NCBI GenBank assembly: GCA_029269125.1
Contig: JARHXX010000005.1
Location: 1-64,000, forward strand
DNA from: Kiritimatiellaeota bacterium B1221
Lineage (GTDB): Bacteria; Verrucomicrobiota; Kiritimatiellia; SS1-B-03-39; UBA6053
Reading direction: 5' to 3'
Length of the DNA: 64,000 bases
Of this stretch, positions 8,601 through 16,762 are shown one piece after another (positions within the stretch are counted from its first letter, which is position 1; each line of letters opens with the position of its first letter). The translations under genes were made by a program, and so were the position numbers. The notes under the pieces were generated by a model. It was not told the origin of the DNA, made no database searches, and saw only the letters and a list, made by a program, of their open reading frames with translations.

Positions 8601-11156
8601 GAGAGGCGGCAGATGCAGCCCCTGTTGGAGGAAAGAGTGTTTTCTCCCGAACTGCCCGAGGCCATGGAAAGTGTGATGCTCCTGTTGGACGGGGAGTTTC
8701 ACTTGGATGCGGAGAACGCCGATCTTTTGGTGGTGCGTGTCCGGGCGCGCAGAAATGAAAAGGAGATATTCACCTGCCAGGCAAAAGGCCCCAGAGATGA
8801 TCTTCGCGAATTAGGAAGTCAGGTGGTGGCACGGGTCCGGGAACAATTGGATGATGTGGAGGAAATCAGCCGCATGTGGCCGGAGCTGGAGTCGGAGATC
8901 TTGTTGAAACAGGCCAGAACCGCGCGGGATCCGGAGCTCAAACTGGGGGCGGTGGCGGCGGCCAAAGCCCTGCTACCGGACGATCCTCTGGTCAATGAGG
9001 CCTATCTCCGGGAAATCCAGCGTCAGAATTGGGCGATTCCTTTGCCCCTGTCCAAATTTCCCTGGTATCTGGAAGAAAACCGTCTTGTCTTTGAACGCCA
9101 GCTGGCCGCAAGGCAAGCGGGGACGGCTCCGAGAAATCAGTCCCTACCCATGCATCTGTCCTGCAGTTTGCATGTGTGGAGTCAGTACCAGGATGTGCCG
9201 GAAGATCAGAAAAAAGGGATCACCGCACTTCTGCTTGAGATGTTCAATCAGTATTGGGCGCAACTGCGTCAGGAACAGGGGCAAAATAAGGATTGGAACC
9301 TAAGGGAATCCCTCCGGGACGTGCCTGAATATTTTGCCAAAATTGGGGTTCAGGATCCGTCTTTGTATGAACAGCTGTATAAAGAACTGGTGTACTTTGA
9401 AGACTTTCGGCTGCTGCTCCAGATGACGGAGGGACTGGAATGGCCCTCCCGGCTGTCAGCTGAAGAGCAGTTTGCGGAAAGTGAACGATTTTACACCTGG
9501 CTCCGCGACAGCCATGAAAGTATTTTTCTAAGAATGAGTGGCATGCGGGGATTGGCGAGGCTGTATGCGGAAAGGGGGAAACCGGGAGACGAACAGCAAA
9601 CCCGGATGCTTTACGAGGTCTTTGAAAAATACTTTATGGAGACATATCTGCCGACCCTCGGTCCGGGAATCCCCCTCACTTGGAGCGACAGACCCCAACT
9701 GTCTGTATGGATCAGTTCCCTGCTGGAGGAGCGGGCTTTTGGCCGAGGGCAAAGGCCTGCCCGGTATTTTGCGGACAGAGAAGAAAATCTGAACTACCGG
9801 GTGGACCATATTTTAAAGCTCATGCGGCAATTACACAACAAACGGGACTACCCGGAACATGTCGACTGGCTTAACTATGGTTACATTACTGCAATTGAAA
9901 AATCAGGAAGGATCGGGGAATTAAAAGAGATGCTGGAAAGTGCCCTGCGGTATTACAACCGTACCTACTGGCGGGGGAAGTACGGCAGTGCTGATGGAAA
10001 GCGTCTGCGGAGAATGAAGGCCACCACAGAGGAACGTTTGCGTGAACTGAAACGGAAACATCCTGAATTTGCAGACCCGGTTTCAAAGCATCCTGAACCT
10101 GTTCCAACCCCAGATCCCAGACACCTATCGAAACCAGTACTCGGCACGGCCGAAATCGGGAAATGGGTTGAAGGTGCCGGGAAATATCATTTTTTAGTGG
10201 TTCAGCATGGGTTCACCGCGGTGATTACCGACAAAGGGCTTCTGTATTTAAAACTTGACACTTTCAAACCTCTGCGATTCGAGCCTGCTCCTGAACGCAT
10301 GGATATGGATGGGTTTTATGCGGTAGACGGATCCGGAATCTATACGGTGTCGACGCATGCAATTATCTGGTTTCCGCCCAATGGTCCCTCGAGAATGTAT
10401 TTTAAGAATCATCCCGATCTAAAGCTCCTCCGCGAAGATGGCTTTAGTGTGGATGTGCTTGAACGAAAGATCTATCTGGCCACGCCTCGTAAACTGCTGG
10501 AGTTTGATCTGGAGAAAGGGTCCCGGGAAATTTTGCTGTCCACCACTGAAAAAATACAGGGTCATAAATTAAATAATGTGCAGCGGATCGGGGCTGCCAT
10601 TGCTGATATCAATACCCAAAAGCTTCAGATCGCTTTTGACAGCAGGATGGATGGCAAGTATCAGAGCCGGGTTGTGGTGTTTTCCCCCGGGGAAAGGACT
10701 TTTACTGAGATTCAGAAACCGGAAAAAAGCCTTTTCCCATTTGTCCCCGACCGCGGATCCCGACGGGTTGGCAGATTGGTGTTGAATATGGGGCAGGACA
10801 CCGCAAGTGTCAGCATCATCGGAGAGGAGCCCGGCAATGGGTTTCAGGTAAAATGGGATAAGAATGTGTTCAGGACCTGCCATAACATTACCCTTGCAGA
10901 CAAAGGCTTTGTCAACGTGTCCCCGGGTCCCTATTATTTTAAGCGTCAGGACAGGCACGGAAAATATCTCTGGAGGGAAATTGTCCCTCCTTCCGAAAAC
11001 GATAGATTCAGGTTGCAAGACGTGGCCTGTCATCCCGAAAGGGGCCTGTTACTGCTGAGTACCGAGGGGATACACGCCGTACCAGGCATGCGTTCTGTCC
11101 ATGCGGACAGATTACGCGAATGGATTCATCCGGAGCATGCTCAGATGCTCCCGTGA
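5613..11156 (+). CDS. very large exported protein with helical repeats, two CsgG-like domains and a C-terminal propeller-like region
   Basis: 1847 residues. Residues 9-29 form a signal peptide (FFRKSVIFFLVLLMPAGWICA). Residues about 30-800 are almost wholly helical with HEAT/ARM-like periodicity. At about 818-930 a domain begins with strand RLAVLGVG and continues LLEARLSEGTGTVLLEREAMHTLM and GRVMGVDLFCLIE, the pattern of the CsgG/TolB-N-like fold (first strand, 'LvERe' strand, 'lGaD.lv.G' turn). A second, more divergent copy starts at about 955 (LGVLDFRSVE, LEQQLSFLPGVEVLERRQ). Residues about 1090-1500 are again helical, and about 1510-1840 contain repeated beta-strand blocks (FLVVQHGFTAVITDKGLLYL, GIYTVSTHAIIWF, RKIYLATPRKLLEF) like a beta propeller. 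It is predicted to be periplasmic or envelope-associated; function unknown. It is not in an obvious operon, since the GH5 gene follows after 66 bases. Confidence 0.75.
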   Translation: MCCGNNVNFFRKSVIFFLVLLMPAGWICATEMRFAEMPEGARALYGQLKESPGLQGNWGPILNKASLSPEDAFWLAAARAAANGGQPEDAVFDTLSDLADWMGKETLLKKLLRQTDNPALMQRYARKFPDWIQPMGEALIAELERDFNLEKLLQVAGCLKEHPNYWVEVGKLDAIWKDHLKIRPKDASGLIQSAAQIGISPETLWRELIERDALFANEKALAAYGVQDNLLYILKQGDDAVKEKVREAIASRRGSEGLRLLRSHLLIEQLWKQYPEIFADPFLTPLELLYDHLIEQDAAGFSETFFDGKVGALSTPVFFHKHRERILEEFQSGEQRLLLYPLLCKMVMEIPVIEIDSLWIQTEIEKAFAIKDLSDRARFHIAFAGLLTGMNAESLREAFVRGLISHDLNDEVAGRYSILLNESHAQLLPALLAAMDGGENQGKILRTACMIAPTDSDLNRQLMQVIFEGGDTELACELVALLGLFDRAPPLSAYPEGRLQALATVETREAYDAFQEFLSSYDGADLEELLPIVLSHLSTYASQGANPGLGVLFETSEKNQRAAVKPLLDMLNSADEDHIDFACKTLSVFSVFTEEELGQIGEALHRFGGLPERNPLLFSALSRMGPEASILEEQVKALAVKFENRNRLDARGCLASISADPETRRSYLSGLITDYKMYWERIHLDSVRTIQAIGNVRGQEEDVIRLLEKLFAGELRFTPESAEIDAALAALETRPATEELMRLCRGLLRKYTTDPGERNKVGILLKLVDHQYSDRLPSFSEEIESMPLRLRNTFLYRGIFESLQRGWKEPQPAPLKEGPVRLAVLGVGKSNQLQDALIPLLEARLSEGTGTVLLEREAMHTLMREQALTLTGEGGVKGTQIVRAGRVMGVDLFCLIETTPKGMRVQLIDSWQGLKLWDRTLEVSTVEQVEKTSVEWASRIQNAMHASRRTPGENLLKLGVLDFRSVEPGKELDGMTLSVRDALEQQLSFLPGVEVLERRQMQPLLEERVFSPELPEAMESVMLLLDGEFHLDAENADLLVVRVRARRNEKEIFTCQAKGPRDDLRELGSQVVARVREQLDDVEEISRMWPELESEILLKQARTARDPELKLGAVAAAKALLPDDPLVNEAYLREIQRQNWAIPLPLSKFPWYLEENRLVFERQLAARQAGTAPRNQSLPMHLSCSLHVWSQYQDVPEDQKKGITALLLEMFNQYWAQLRQEQGQNKDWNLRESLRDVPEYFAKIGVQDPSLYEQLYKELVYFEDFRLLLQMTEGLEWPSRLSAEEQFAESERFYTWLRDSHESIFLRMSGMRGLARLYAERGKPGDEQQTRMLYEVFEKYFMETYLPTLGPGIPLTWSDRPQLSVWISSLLEERAFGRGQRPARYFADREENLNYRVDHILKLMRQLHNKRDYPEHVDWLNYGYITAIEKSGRIGELKEMLESALRYYNRTYWRGKYGSADGKRLRRMKATTEERLRELKRKHPEFADPVSKHPEPVPTPDPRHLSKPVLGTAEIGKWVEGAGKYHFLVVQHGFTAVITDKGLLYLKLDTFKPLRFEPAPERMDMDGFYAVDGSGIYTVSTHAIIWFPPNGPSRMYFKNHPDLKLLREDGFSVDVLERKIYLATPRKLLEFDLEKGSREILLSTTEKIQGHKLNNVQRIGAAIADINTQKLQIAFDSRMDGKYQSRVVVFSPGERTFTEIQKPEKSLFPFVPDRGSRRVGRLVLNMGQDTASVSIIGEEPGNGFQVKWDKNVFRTCHNITLADKGFVNVSPGPYYFKRQDRHGKYLWREIVPPSENDRFRLQDVACHPERGLLLLSTEGIHAVPGMRSVHADRLREWIHPEHAQMLP

Positions 11157-11222
11157 AATTTTAGGTTGTTTGTCCCCATGGATTTCGGTTAGGTGTAAAG
11201 AATGAACCCCTTCTGCCGATAG

Positions 11223-12845
11223 ATGTTTTTGTCCCCGATGCTGAAGCCCACTTCCATGTTACACCATAAACATCTATATCGCATCCTGAACGGAATCTTC
11301 AGTGTTTGGATTTCATTTCTCGCCTTATACGCGGGGGACTTTCTTTTAGATCTAAAAGATCCGGAAATCCGGGCTGCCATTGAAAAGCAGGGGGCGGAAG
11401 TCGTGTCCGAAGGACCCGGTGGGAAAGCCGCGATTAAAGTTGTGTCGTCGGTGGAGCCGGGTTCTCTGTCAACCTCGGGTGATAAAATGGTGATCCTGCC
11501 TTTTGATCTGACCTCGTTTAAAGGGGCGAAAATTGAGATCTCGGGAAAGGTGCGGGGTGAAAACATTTCGAGACCCGGACATGTCTATACCGGAGTGAAA
11601 GTTCAGCTGCACGTGCTGGAAGCCGGAGGGCAGCAAAACTGGATTGATCAAGGAGGGAGTTATGGAACCTTTGATTGGAAAGATCTCAGCGCCAGAGCAG
11701 GGATTCCGCAGGATGCCCTTTCGGCGACGCTCGCGTTAGGCCTGCAGGAATGCACCGGAACGGTTTGGATTTCAGATGTGGAAGTGCGCAGGGTTGAAAA
11801 AGCGGTCGTAAGGCCTGCGCCAAAAGAAGTGAATGCAAGCACGAAACTTCGGGGGGTGATGTCTCCGCTGAATGTGGACTCCGGGGATTTCCAGGATCTG
11901 AAGGCGTGGAAGGTCAATCTGGTGCGCTGGCAGATGTTCGGGGTCAATGAACATTTGGCTGACTTTGAAGAATGGTTTGCCCAACAGCTGGTGAAAATCC
12001 AGGGGGCTCTGGATCTGGCGGAGGCGAATGGGATCGGGATCATTATCGACTTTCATTTTCTGCCTGGCGGGCGGGAGGAGAATGGGGATGCAAGATTGTT
12101 TTATGATCCGCAACTGCAGGAGCAGTTTGTCGGGTATTGGGAGGAAATCGCCAGACGTTTTAAGGATCATCCCGCGCTCTATGCCTACGATTTAATGAAT
12201 GAACCGGTTCAGCGCAGGGAGTCACCGGAAGGGGTGGACAATTGGTATGGCTTACAGGTCCGCACCGCACAGGCTGTTCGCAAAATCGATCCGAAGACTT
12301 TTATTACTTTTGAAACGGATGAGTGGTGTAATCCCAATGGCTATCTGACTTTGGAGCCATTGGACTTGCCCGGCATCATTTATCAGGTGCACAGCTATTG
12401 GCCGGGAGGCTATACCCATCAGGGAATCTTCACCGATCAGGGGATCGCCAAAGATGTGGACTCCAAAGAATCTTTGGCGGCTTATCCCGGTATGATCAGC
12501 GGTCAGTATGTGGATAAAGCAGCTTTGCGTAAAAGTCTTCAGCCGGTGCGTGATTTTCAGCTCGCGTATGATGTGCCGATTTACGCGGGGGAATTTTCTG
12601 TGGTGCGCTGGGCGCCGGGCGGGGCGCAATTCCTCGACGATCTGATTTCGATCTTTGAGGAATATGGCTGGGATTGGACCTATCACGCTTTCCGCGAATA
12701 TGGGGGATGGAGTGTGGAGCATGAAAATTTGCCCTATGACCGGGACCATCATGTGAAAGCCGCGAAGCCCATGGACCGTCAGGAAGTTCTGATGAAATGG
12801 TTCCGGAAAAACCAACCCTACACGAAAACAAAAATATCCGAGTAA
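11223..12845 (+). CDS. glycoside hydrolase family 5-type secreted glycosidase
   Basis: 540 residues. ATGs at 11223, 11238 and 11256 are all possible starts; each leaves a hydrophobic export signal (YRILNGIFSVWISFLALYAG). Residues about 40-195 form a beta-sandwich accessory domain (KGAKIEISGKVRGENIS, GTVWISDVEVRRVE) resembling a carbohydrate-binding module. The catalytic TIM barrel follows: VNLVRWQMFG, IGIIIDFHF, the acid/base Glu327 in YDLMNEPV and the nucleophile Glu457 in PIYAGEFSV. The substrate is probably a beta-linked glucan or mannan, but the subfamily cannot be fixed from sequence alone. Downstream are a tiny PEP-CTERM gene and a LacI regulator, which fits a sugar-responsive locus. 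It has no PEP-CTERM of its own. Confidence 0.88.
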   Translation: MFLSPMLKPTSMLHHKHLYRILNGIFSVWISFLALYAGDFLLDLKDPEIRAAIEKQGAEVVSEGPGGKAAIKVVSSVEPGSLSTSGDKMVILPFDLTSFKGAKIEISGKVRGENISRPGHVYTGVKVQLHVLEAGGQQNWIDQGGSYGTFDWKDLSARAGIPQDALSATLALGLQECTGTVWISDVEVRRVEKAVVRPAPKEVNASTKLRGVMSPLNVDSGDFQDLKAWKVNLVRWQMFGVNEHLADFEEWFAQQLVKIQGALDLAEANGIGIIIDFHFLPGGREENGDARLFYDPQLQEQFVGYWEEIARRFKDHPALYAYDLMNEPVQRRESPEGVDNWYGLQVRTAQAVRKIDPKTFITFETDEWCNPNGYLTLEPLDLPGIIYQVHSYWPGGYTHQGIFTDQGIAKDVDSKESLAAYPGMISGQYVDKAALRKSLQPVRDFQLAYDVPIYAGEFSVVRWAPGGAQFLDDLISIFEEYGWDWTYHAFREYGGWSVEHENLPYDRDHHVKAAKPMDRQEVLMKWFRKNQPYTKTKISE

Positions 12846-12876
12846 CCGATTGTATAAACGCCAACCCACAAAGGTC

Positions 12877-13086
12877 ATGATGAAAAATTTGTCTAAACTA
12901 TCGTTGATTCACCAGGCAGGAAACGGTTCGCATATCACAGTTGCAGTGTGCATCCTTACCGCATGCTTCACCAGTTTCGGAACGGCCCGGGCGGATGTGA
13001 CACCGGTTCCAGAACCTTCTTCTTTTCTGCTGCTGAGTCTGGGTCTGATGATGAGTCTGTTTGGCTGGCGCCGCGCCCGTCATTAG
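12877..13086 (+). CDS. 69-residue PEP-CTERM mini-protein
   Basis: Start at 12877 (ATGATG), preceded by AAAGG. The protein consists of little more than a signal peptide (ITVAVCILTACFTSFGTARA) and a full PEP-CTERM signal (VPEPSSFLLLSLGLMMSLFGW, then RRARH), with only about six residues between. Either it is the remnant of a longer sorted protein whose central domain was deleted, or a genuine minimal substrate. It lies between the GH5 gene and a LacI-family gene on the same strand and could be read with either. Confidence 0.62.
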   Translation: MMKNLSKLSLIHQAGNGSHITVAVCILTACFTSFGTARADVTPVPEPSSFLLLSLGLMMSLFGWRRARH

Positions 13087-13172
13087 GTGGTTTAGAAAGC
13101 GGTAATGAAAAAATGGCAGGGTCCCAAGTTCTTCCATTGCCATTTTTCCCTGTTTCCTTTAGCAAGTACACG

Positions 13173-14189
13173 ATGAGTAATATTTACAAAGTCGCGAAAC
13201 TGGCTGGTGTCTCTCCTAAAACGGCGGCCCGGATTTTGGCGGGAGAATCGCAGCGTTCCAAACACCGGCAGGCGGTATTCGATGCCGCAAAAGAGCTGGG
13301 GTACGCGCGGAATCAACAAGCCGCCAATTTGCGGAGTGGATCCACATCTGTGATCGGGATTATTGTCCCGGATATTAATAATCCGTTTTATGGTAAAGTG
13401 ATTCAATCGATGCACGACGCCTGTTTGAAGCATGGCTTCTCGATCTTGTTGGCCTCCAGCTTCGGGAGACCTGAAGAAGAGGCACGGGCGATGAGAACGC
13501 TGCAAAGTTATCGGGTGGACGGGGTGATGCTGAATGCTTCCGAGCATCCGGTGGGGAAGGAGAGTTTGAAAATCTGTCGGCATTTTATCGAACAGGGCAA
13601 ACCGGTCGTCCTCTCCGGTGAAATTGAAGAAAAGCTTCCGGGAGCGGACCGGGTGGTGATCGGCAATGAGCTGGCCGTGTCGAAAGCGGTCCGCTATCTG
13701 CAGTCGCAAGGCCATGAACGAATTGGATTTATTGGTGGTTTTGAGGATAGCCGTGCCATTCAGCAACGCCATGCCGGGTATGTGACGACCTTAAAAGAAT
13801 GTGACCTTCCCCTTTTGGACGAGTATACAATCTATACGAACGGTGACATGGCGCAGGTGGGAAGTAAAGTAACGGACACCATGCTGAAGTTATCAAAAAA
13901 AGTGCGCCCAACGGCCTTTATTGCGGGAAATGATATTATTGCCATTTCAGCTCTCAAGGCTTTTGATAAACTGTCATTGAAGGTGCCGGCAGATGTCGCG
14001 GTCATCGGGTTTGATGGGATAGATCTCTCTGAAATGGTTACGCCGTCTCTAACCACATTGCGCCAACCGCAGACCCAGATCGCTTCTGACGTGGTTCAAC
14101 TGATGGTGCAGCGCATTAAGGGGGAAACCACCATTGGCGCGAGTGAGTTGCATTATGAACCTGAATTGATCATCAGGGACTCCACTTGA
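13173..14189 (+). CDS. LacI-family transcriptional regulator
   Basis: 338 residues from the ATG at 13173; the reading frame stays open upstream but that part overlaps the mini PEP-CTERM gene. The N-terminal helix-turn-helix is typical (NIYKVAKLAGVSPKTAARIL), followed by the hinge region (NQQAANLRSGSTSVIGIIVPDINNPFYG) and a periplasmic-binding-protein-like effector domain (HERIGFIGG, PTAFIAGNDIIAISAL, DVAVIGFDGIDLSEMVTPSLTTL). The class usually represses sugar catabolic genes until a sugar binds. Its position beside the GH5 glycosidase suggests it controls that locus. The second turn helix (KTAARI) is the DNA-reading helix. Confidence 0.93.
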   Translation: MSNIYKVAKLAGVSPKTAARILAGESQRSKHRQAVFDAAKELGYARNQQAANLRSGSTSVIGIIVPDINNPFYGKVIQSMHDACLKHGFSILLASSFGRPEEEARAMRTLQSYRVDGVMLNASEHPVGKESLKICRHFIEQGKPVVLSGEIEEKLPGADRVVIGNELAVSKAVRYLQSQGHERIGFIGGFEDSRAIQQRHAGYVTTLKECDLPLLDEYTIYTNGDMAQVGSKVTDTMLKLSKKVRPTAFIAGNDIIAISALKAFDKLSLKVPADVAVIGFDGIDLSEMVTPSLTTLRQPQTQIASDVVQLMVQRIKGETTIGASELHYEPELIIRDST

Positions 14190-14358
14190 AGTTCTAAATC
14201 TCATCCCGGGTGTTTTACCGCTTCCTCCCGCAGGGGGCTTTCCCTGTCAGGATGTGCCGCTGCTTTTTTTAAGGTCAATCCCAGATATTCAATCCTGACA
14301 GTGTTCTTGGTTTCCGGTCCCGCTTGCAATCCCGGCTTGCTTTGAGTAGCGGGAGGGT

Positions 14359-15630
14359 ATGAACAACGATCTACATTCCCGAGCCCTTTCTGTTATTCCC
14401 GGCGGCGTCAACAGCCCCGCCCGTGCTTTTAAATCTGTAGGCGGCAATCCGCTGTATGCCGACCGGGCGGAGGGACCTTATCTCTACACCCGCGACGGTC
14501 GCAAACTCCTGGATTTCTGTTTGTCTTTCGGTCCCATGGTTTTGGGACATGCGGATCCGGATGTGGTAAAAGCCCTTCAGGAAGCTGCGGTGAAGGGAAC
14601 CAGTTATGCGGTGACCACCGAAGCGGAAATTGAGATGGCGGAGCTGATCACCGGCTCAATCGATATCATGGATAAAGTGCGTTTGGTCAACTCCGGCACC
14701 GAAGCGGTGATGACTGCGCTGCGGCTGGCCCGGGGTTACACCGGCCGGAATAAAATTTTGAAATTCAGCGGCTGTTATCACGGACACACCGATTCGATGC
14801 TGGTGCAGGCGGGCAGCGGGGTGGCGGGGATTGCCGCCGCCTCCAGTGCCGGGGTCACGGCCGAAGCGGCGGGCAGCACCCTGGTTTGTGCTTTTAACGA
14901 TGCGGCCGCAGTGGAAACGCTGGTGCGCGAACACGCCGGAGATCTGGCGGCCATTGTGGTGGAACCTCTGGCGGCAAATATGGGTTTGGTGTTGCCCGAA
15001 GCGAAGTATCTGCTTCGCCTGCGCGAATTGTGCGACGAAGTCGGCGCCTTGCTGATCTTCGATGAGGTAATCACCGGCTATCGACTCACTTTCGGTGCCT
15101 ACGCCAACCTTTGCTGCGCCAAGCCGGATTTGATTACCTTAGGCAAAATCATCGGCGGAGGATTGCCCATCGGGGCCGTCGGGGGCAAAGCCGAAATCAT
15201 GAACCACCTCGCACCCGACGGGCCGGTCTATCAGGCGGGGACCCTCAGTGGAAATCCCCTGTGCATGGCCGCCGGACTGGCCAACTTGCGCAAGCTGCAA
15301 AGTTTGAATCCATACTCCGAACTCGAAGCCCGTTGCATTCGGTTGACCGATGCCATGAAAACCGCTGCGGCGGAAAAGGGGATCCCGGTGGCGATTCCGA
15401 GGTTCGGAAGTATGTTCTCGGTGTTCTTTCGAGAGTCGGAACCGCGGAATTTTTCCGAGGTGATGGCTTCGGATACGGAACGTTTTGTCAAGGTTTTCCA
15501 TGGCATGTTGGATGCAGGGATCTACTTGCCGCCGTCCCCGTTTGAAACCTCATTCCTTTCAGTCCTGCACACGGATGCGCTTTTGGATAAAACGGTTGAG
15601 GCCTGGGAACAGGCCTTGGCTAAAAGTTAA
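14359..15630 (+). CDS. hemL: glutamate-1-semialdehyde 2,1-aminomutase
   Basis: 423 residues, full length for the family. This is a class-III PLP aminotransferase fold: VNSGTEAVMTALRLARG, FSGCYHGHTDSMLVQAGSG, IFDEVITGYRL, and the PLP lysine Lys263 in LITLGKIIGGGLPIGAVGG, then QAGTLSGNPLCMAAG. It converts glutamate-1-semialdehyde to 5-aminolevulinate in the C5 route of tetrapyrrole synthesis. GGAGGG sits just upstream of the ATG. The gene is monocistronic and ends in a perfect terminator hairpin overlapping its stop codon. Genes for glutamyl-tRNA reductase or other haem steps are not nearby. Confidence 0.97.
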   Translation: MNNDLHSRALSVIPGGVNSPARAFKSVGGNPLYADRAEGPYLYTRDGRKLLDFCLSFGPMVLGHADPDVVKALQEAAVKGTSYAVTTEAEIEMAELITGSIDIMDKVRLVNSGTEAVMTALRLARGYTGRNKILKFSGCYHGHTDSMLVQAGSGVAGIAAASSAGVTAEAAGSTLVCAFNDAAAVETLVREHAGDLAAIVVEPLAANMGLVLPEAKYLLRLRELCDEVGALLIFDEVITGYRLTFGAYANLCCAKPDLITLGKIIGGGLPIGAVGGKAEIMNHLAPDGPVYQAGTLSGNPLCMAAGLANLRKLQSLNPYSELEARCIRLTDAMKTAAAEKGIPVAIPRFGSMFSVFFRESEPRNFSEVMASDTERFVKVFHGMLDAGIYLPPSPFETSFLSVLHTDALLDKTVEAWEQALAKS

Positions 15631-15661
15631 AACGGCCTTTGTCCGGAGACAAAGGCCGTTT
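15630..15661. terminator. perfect hairpin between convergent hemL and a PEP-CTERM gene
   Basis: A 14-bp perfect stem, AAACGGCCTTTGTC with GACAAAGGCCGTTT, closes a CGGA tetraloop. It starts at the hemL stop codon and lies 20 bases from the end of the convergent gene. The A-rich left and T-rich right flanks let it act in both directions, though the T tract is short. Confidence 0.85.
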
Positions 15662-15680
15662 AAGAGAGGACGTGTGATCG

Positions 15681-16643
15681 TTATTTCCGTTTACGGAAAG
15701 CGATGAGCGATCCCAAAGCCATGCCCATGAGCAGTAACGAACTGGGTTCAGGGATGGCGGCCAGGGTGTAGTTGACTTTAATGACGTCACCATCGTTTTC
15801 AAGAAATGCGGATTCACCTGCACCCAATCCGAGCGAAGTGAGGGTGCCAAATGTACCGCTAAGTGACCCATAATCGATGAGGGTGGTGCTGTAGGACATC
15901 GAACCGCTTAGAGGACGTTCGACGTCTGTGAAGTCCACCTCGAAGGCATTCCCCCCGAGGGTCACTCCGTGGGTGGTGTTGAGTACGGTCACCGCCCCGG
16001 CGCCCGCCGGACCGGCGGCAAGTTTGAAGGTGAGGTCGGTCGCAGAGTCTTCGAAACCTGTGCCGGTATTAAAAAGTTCCATAAAGGAAAAACCTGAGAT
16101 GCTGGCATCATTTCCCATAATATTGAGAGATGCGCGGCTATCTGCATCCGCACTGTAGAGTTTGATTCCCACGTAGCCTCCCGCATTAAGCAGGGTACCT
16201 CCACTGAGGGTGATGCTGCTGCTTTTCGTACTGTCAGTATTGGTGTTTTCGATGAACAGACGGTTGGATACGCTCAGCGTTCCGCTGGTCAATTCAAGAT
16301 CCAGGGTGCTGTTCAGGGAGCTGGCATTTGTGAAGATCCGGGTCGATGTATAGGTTCCATCCACGGTTAGCGTCCCTCCGCCTGTACCCACATTCAGGTG
16401 ATCGGTCAGATTCAGCGTCCCTTCGATAAGGGCGTTTGCTCCACTAATGAGGCTCACCGTGCCCGGGTGGGTTACAGTGTCTCCGGCTTGAACCGTCCAG
16501 GAATCAGAACTCGTGGGAACTGCAGCCCCCAGCCAGGTCGTGTCATCCGTAAAGACACCACCCCCGGTTCCATTTGATATGATTTGCGCATGGCTGAGCG
16601 TGGCAAAGAGGAGTGAGATCAGAGGGATGAGTTGTTTGTTCAT
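15681..16643 (-). CDS. PEP-CTERM protein with repetitive beta-sheet (autotransporter-like) passenger
   Basis: 320 residues. A signal peptide (LIPLISLLFATLSHA) is followed by GGGVFTDDTTWLGAAVPTSSD, a start seen in many PEP-CTERM/autotransporter-associated-repeat proteins. A regular series of Thr/Ser/Gly-rich strands follows (GALIEGTLNLTDHLNVG, TLDLELTSGTLSVSNRLFIE, SITLSGGTLLNAGGYVGI), which suggests a beta-helix. The C-terminus has Ile-Pro-Glu-Pro-Ser-Ser, a hydrophobic span and RKRK, the full exosortase signal. It is divergent from a LacI-type regulator across a spacer carrying two perfect palindromes, so it is the likely target of that regulator. Confidence 0.82.
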   Translation of the reverse strand: MNKQLIPLISLLFATLSHAQIISNGTGGGVFTDDTTWLGAAVPTSSDSWTVQAGDTVTHPGTVSLISGANALIEGTLNLTDHLNVGTGGGTLTVDGTYTSTRIFTNASSLNSTLDLELTSGTLSVSNRLFIENTNTDSTKSSSITLSGGTLLNAGGYVGIKLYSADADSRASLNIMGNDASISGFSFMELFNTGTGFEDSATDLTFKLAAGPAGAGAVTVLNTTHGVTLGGNAFEVDFTDVERPLSGSMSYSTTLIDYGSLSGTFGTLTSLGLGAGESAFLENDGDVIKVNYTLAAIPEPSSLLLMGMALGSLIAFRKRK

Positions 16644-16717
16644 TCGAGCACCTATATTTTTTGAAATATCTGAAAAACATTAATTGATATTAGGACCTAA
16701 CTACAAGCTCCATAAAT

Positions 16718-16730
16718 TGGGACCGTCCCA
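16718..16730. promoter_or_regulatory. palindromic operator candidate 1
   Basis: TGGGAC-C-GTCCCA is a perfect 6-bp inverted repeat around one base, extendable with one mismatch to nine bases per side. It lies in the 119-base divergent spacer between the PEP-CTERM gene and the LacI-family gene. LacI-family operators are short palindromes of this kind with a central C/G step. Confidence 0.6.
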
Positions 16731-16731
16731 T

Positions 16732-16747
16732 TTGGATTGCAATCCAA
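16732..16747. promoter_or_regulatory. palindromic operator candidate 2
   Basis: TTGGATTGCAATCCAA is a perfect 16-bp palindrome. It sits one base after the first palindrome and directly before the GGAAGAG ribosome-binding site of the LacI-family gene, a position suited to autoregulation. Confidence 0.55.
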
Positions 16748-16762
16748 GGAAGAGTGTTGTAG

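Noticed and set aside
11343..11358. Perfect 16-bp palindrome CTTTTAGATCTAAAAG
   Set aside because: It lies inside the GH5 signal/early coding region and encodes ordinary residues; no regulatory context, so treated as chance.
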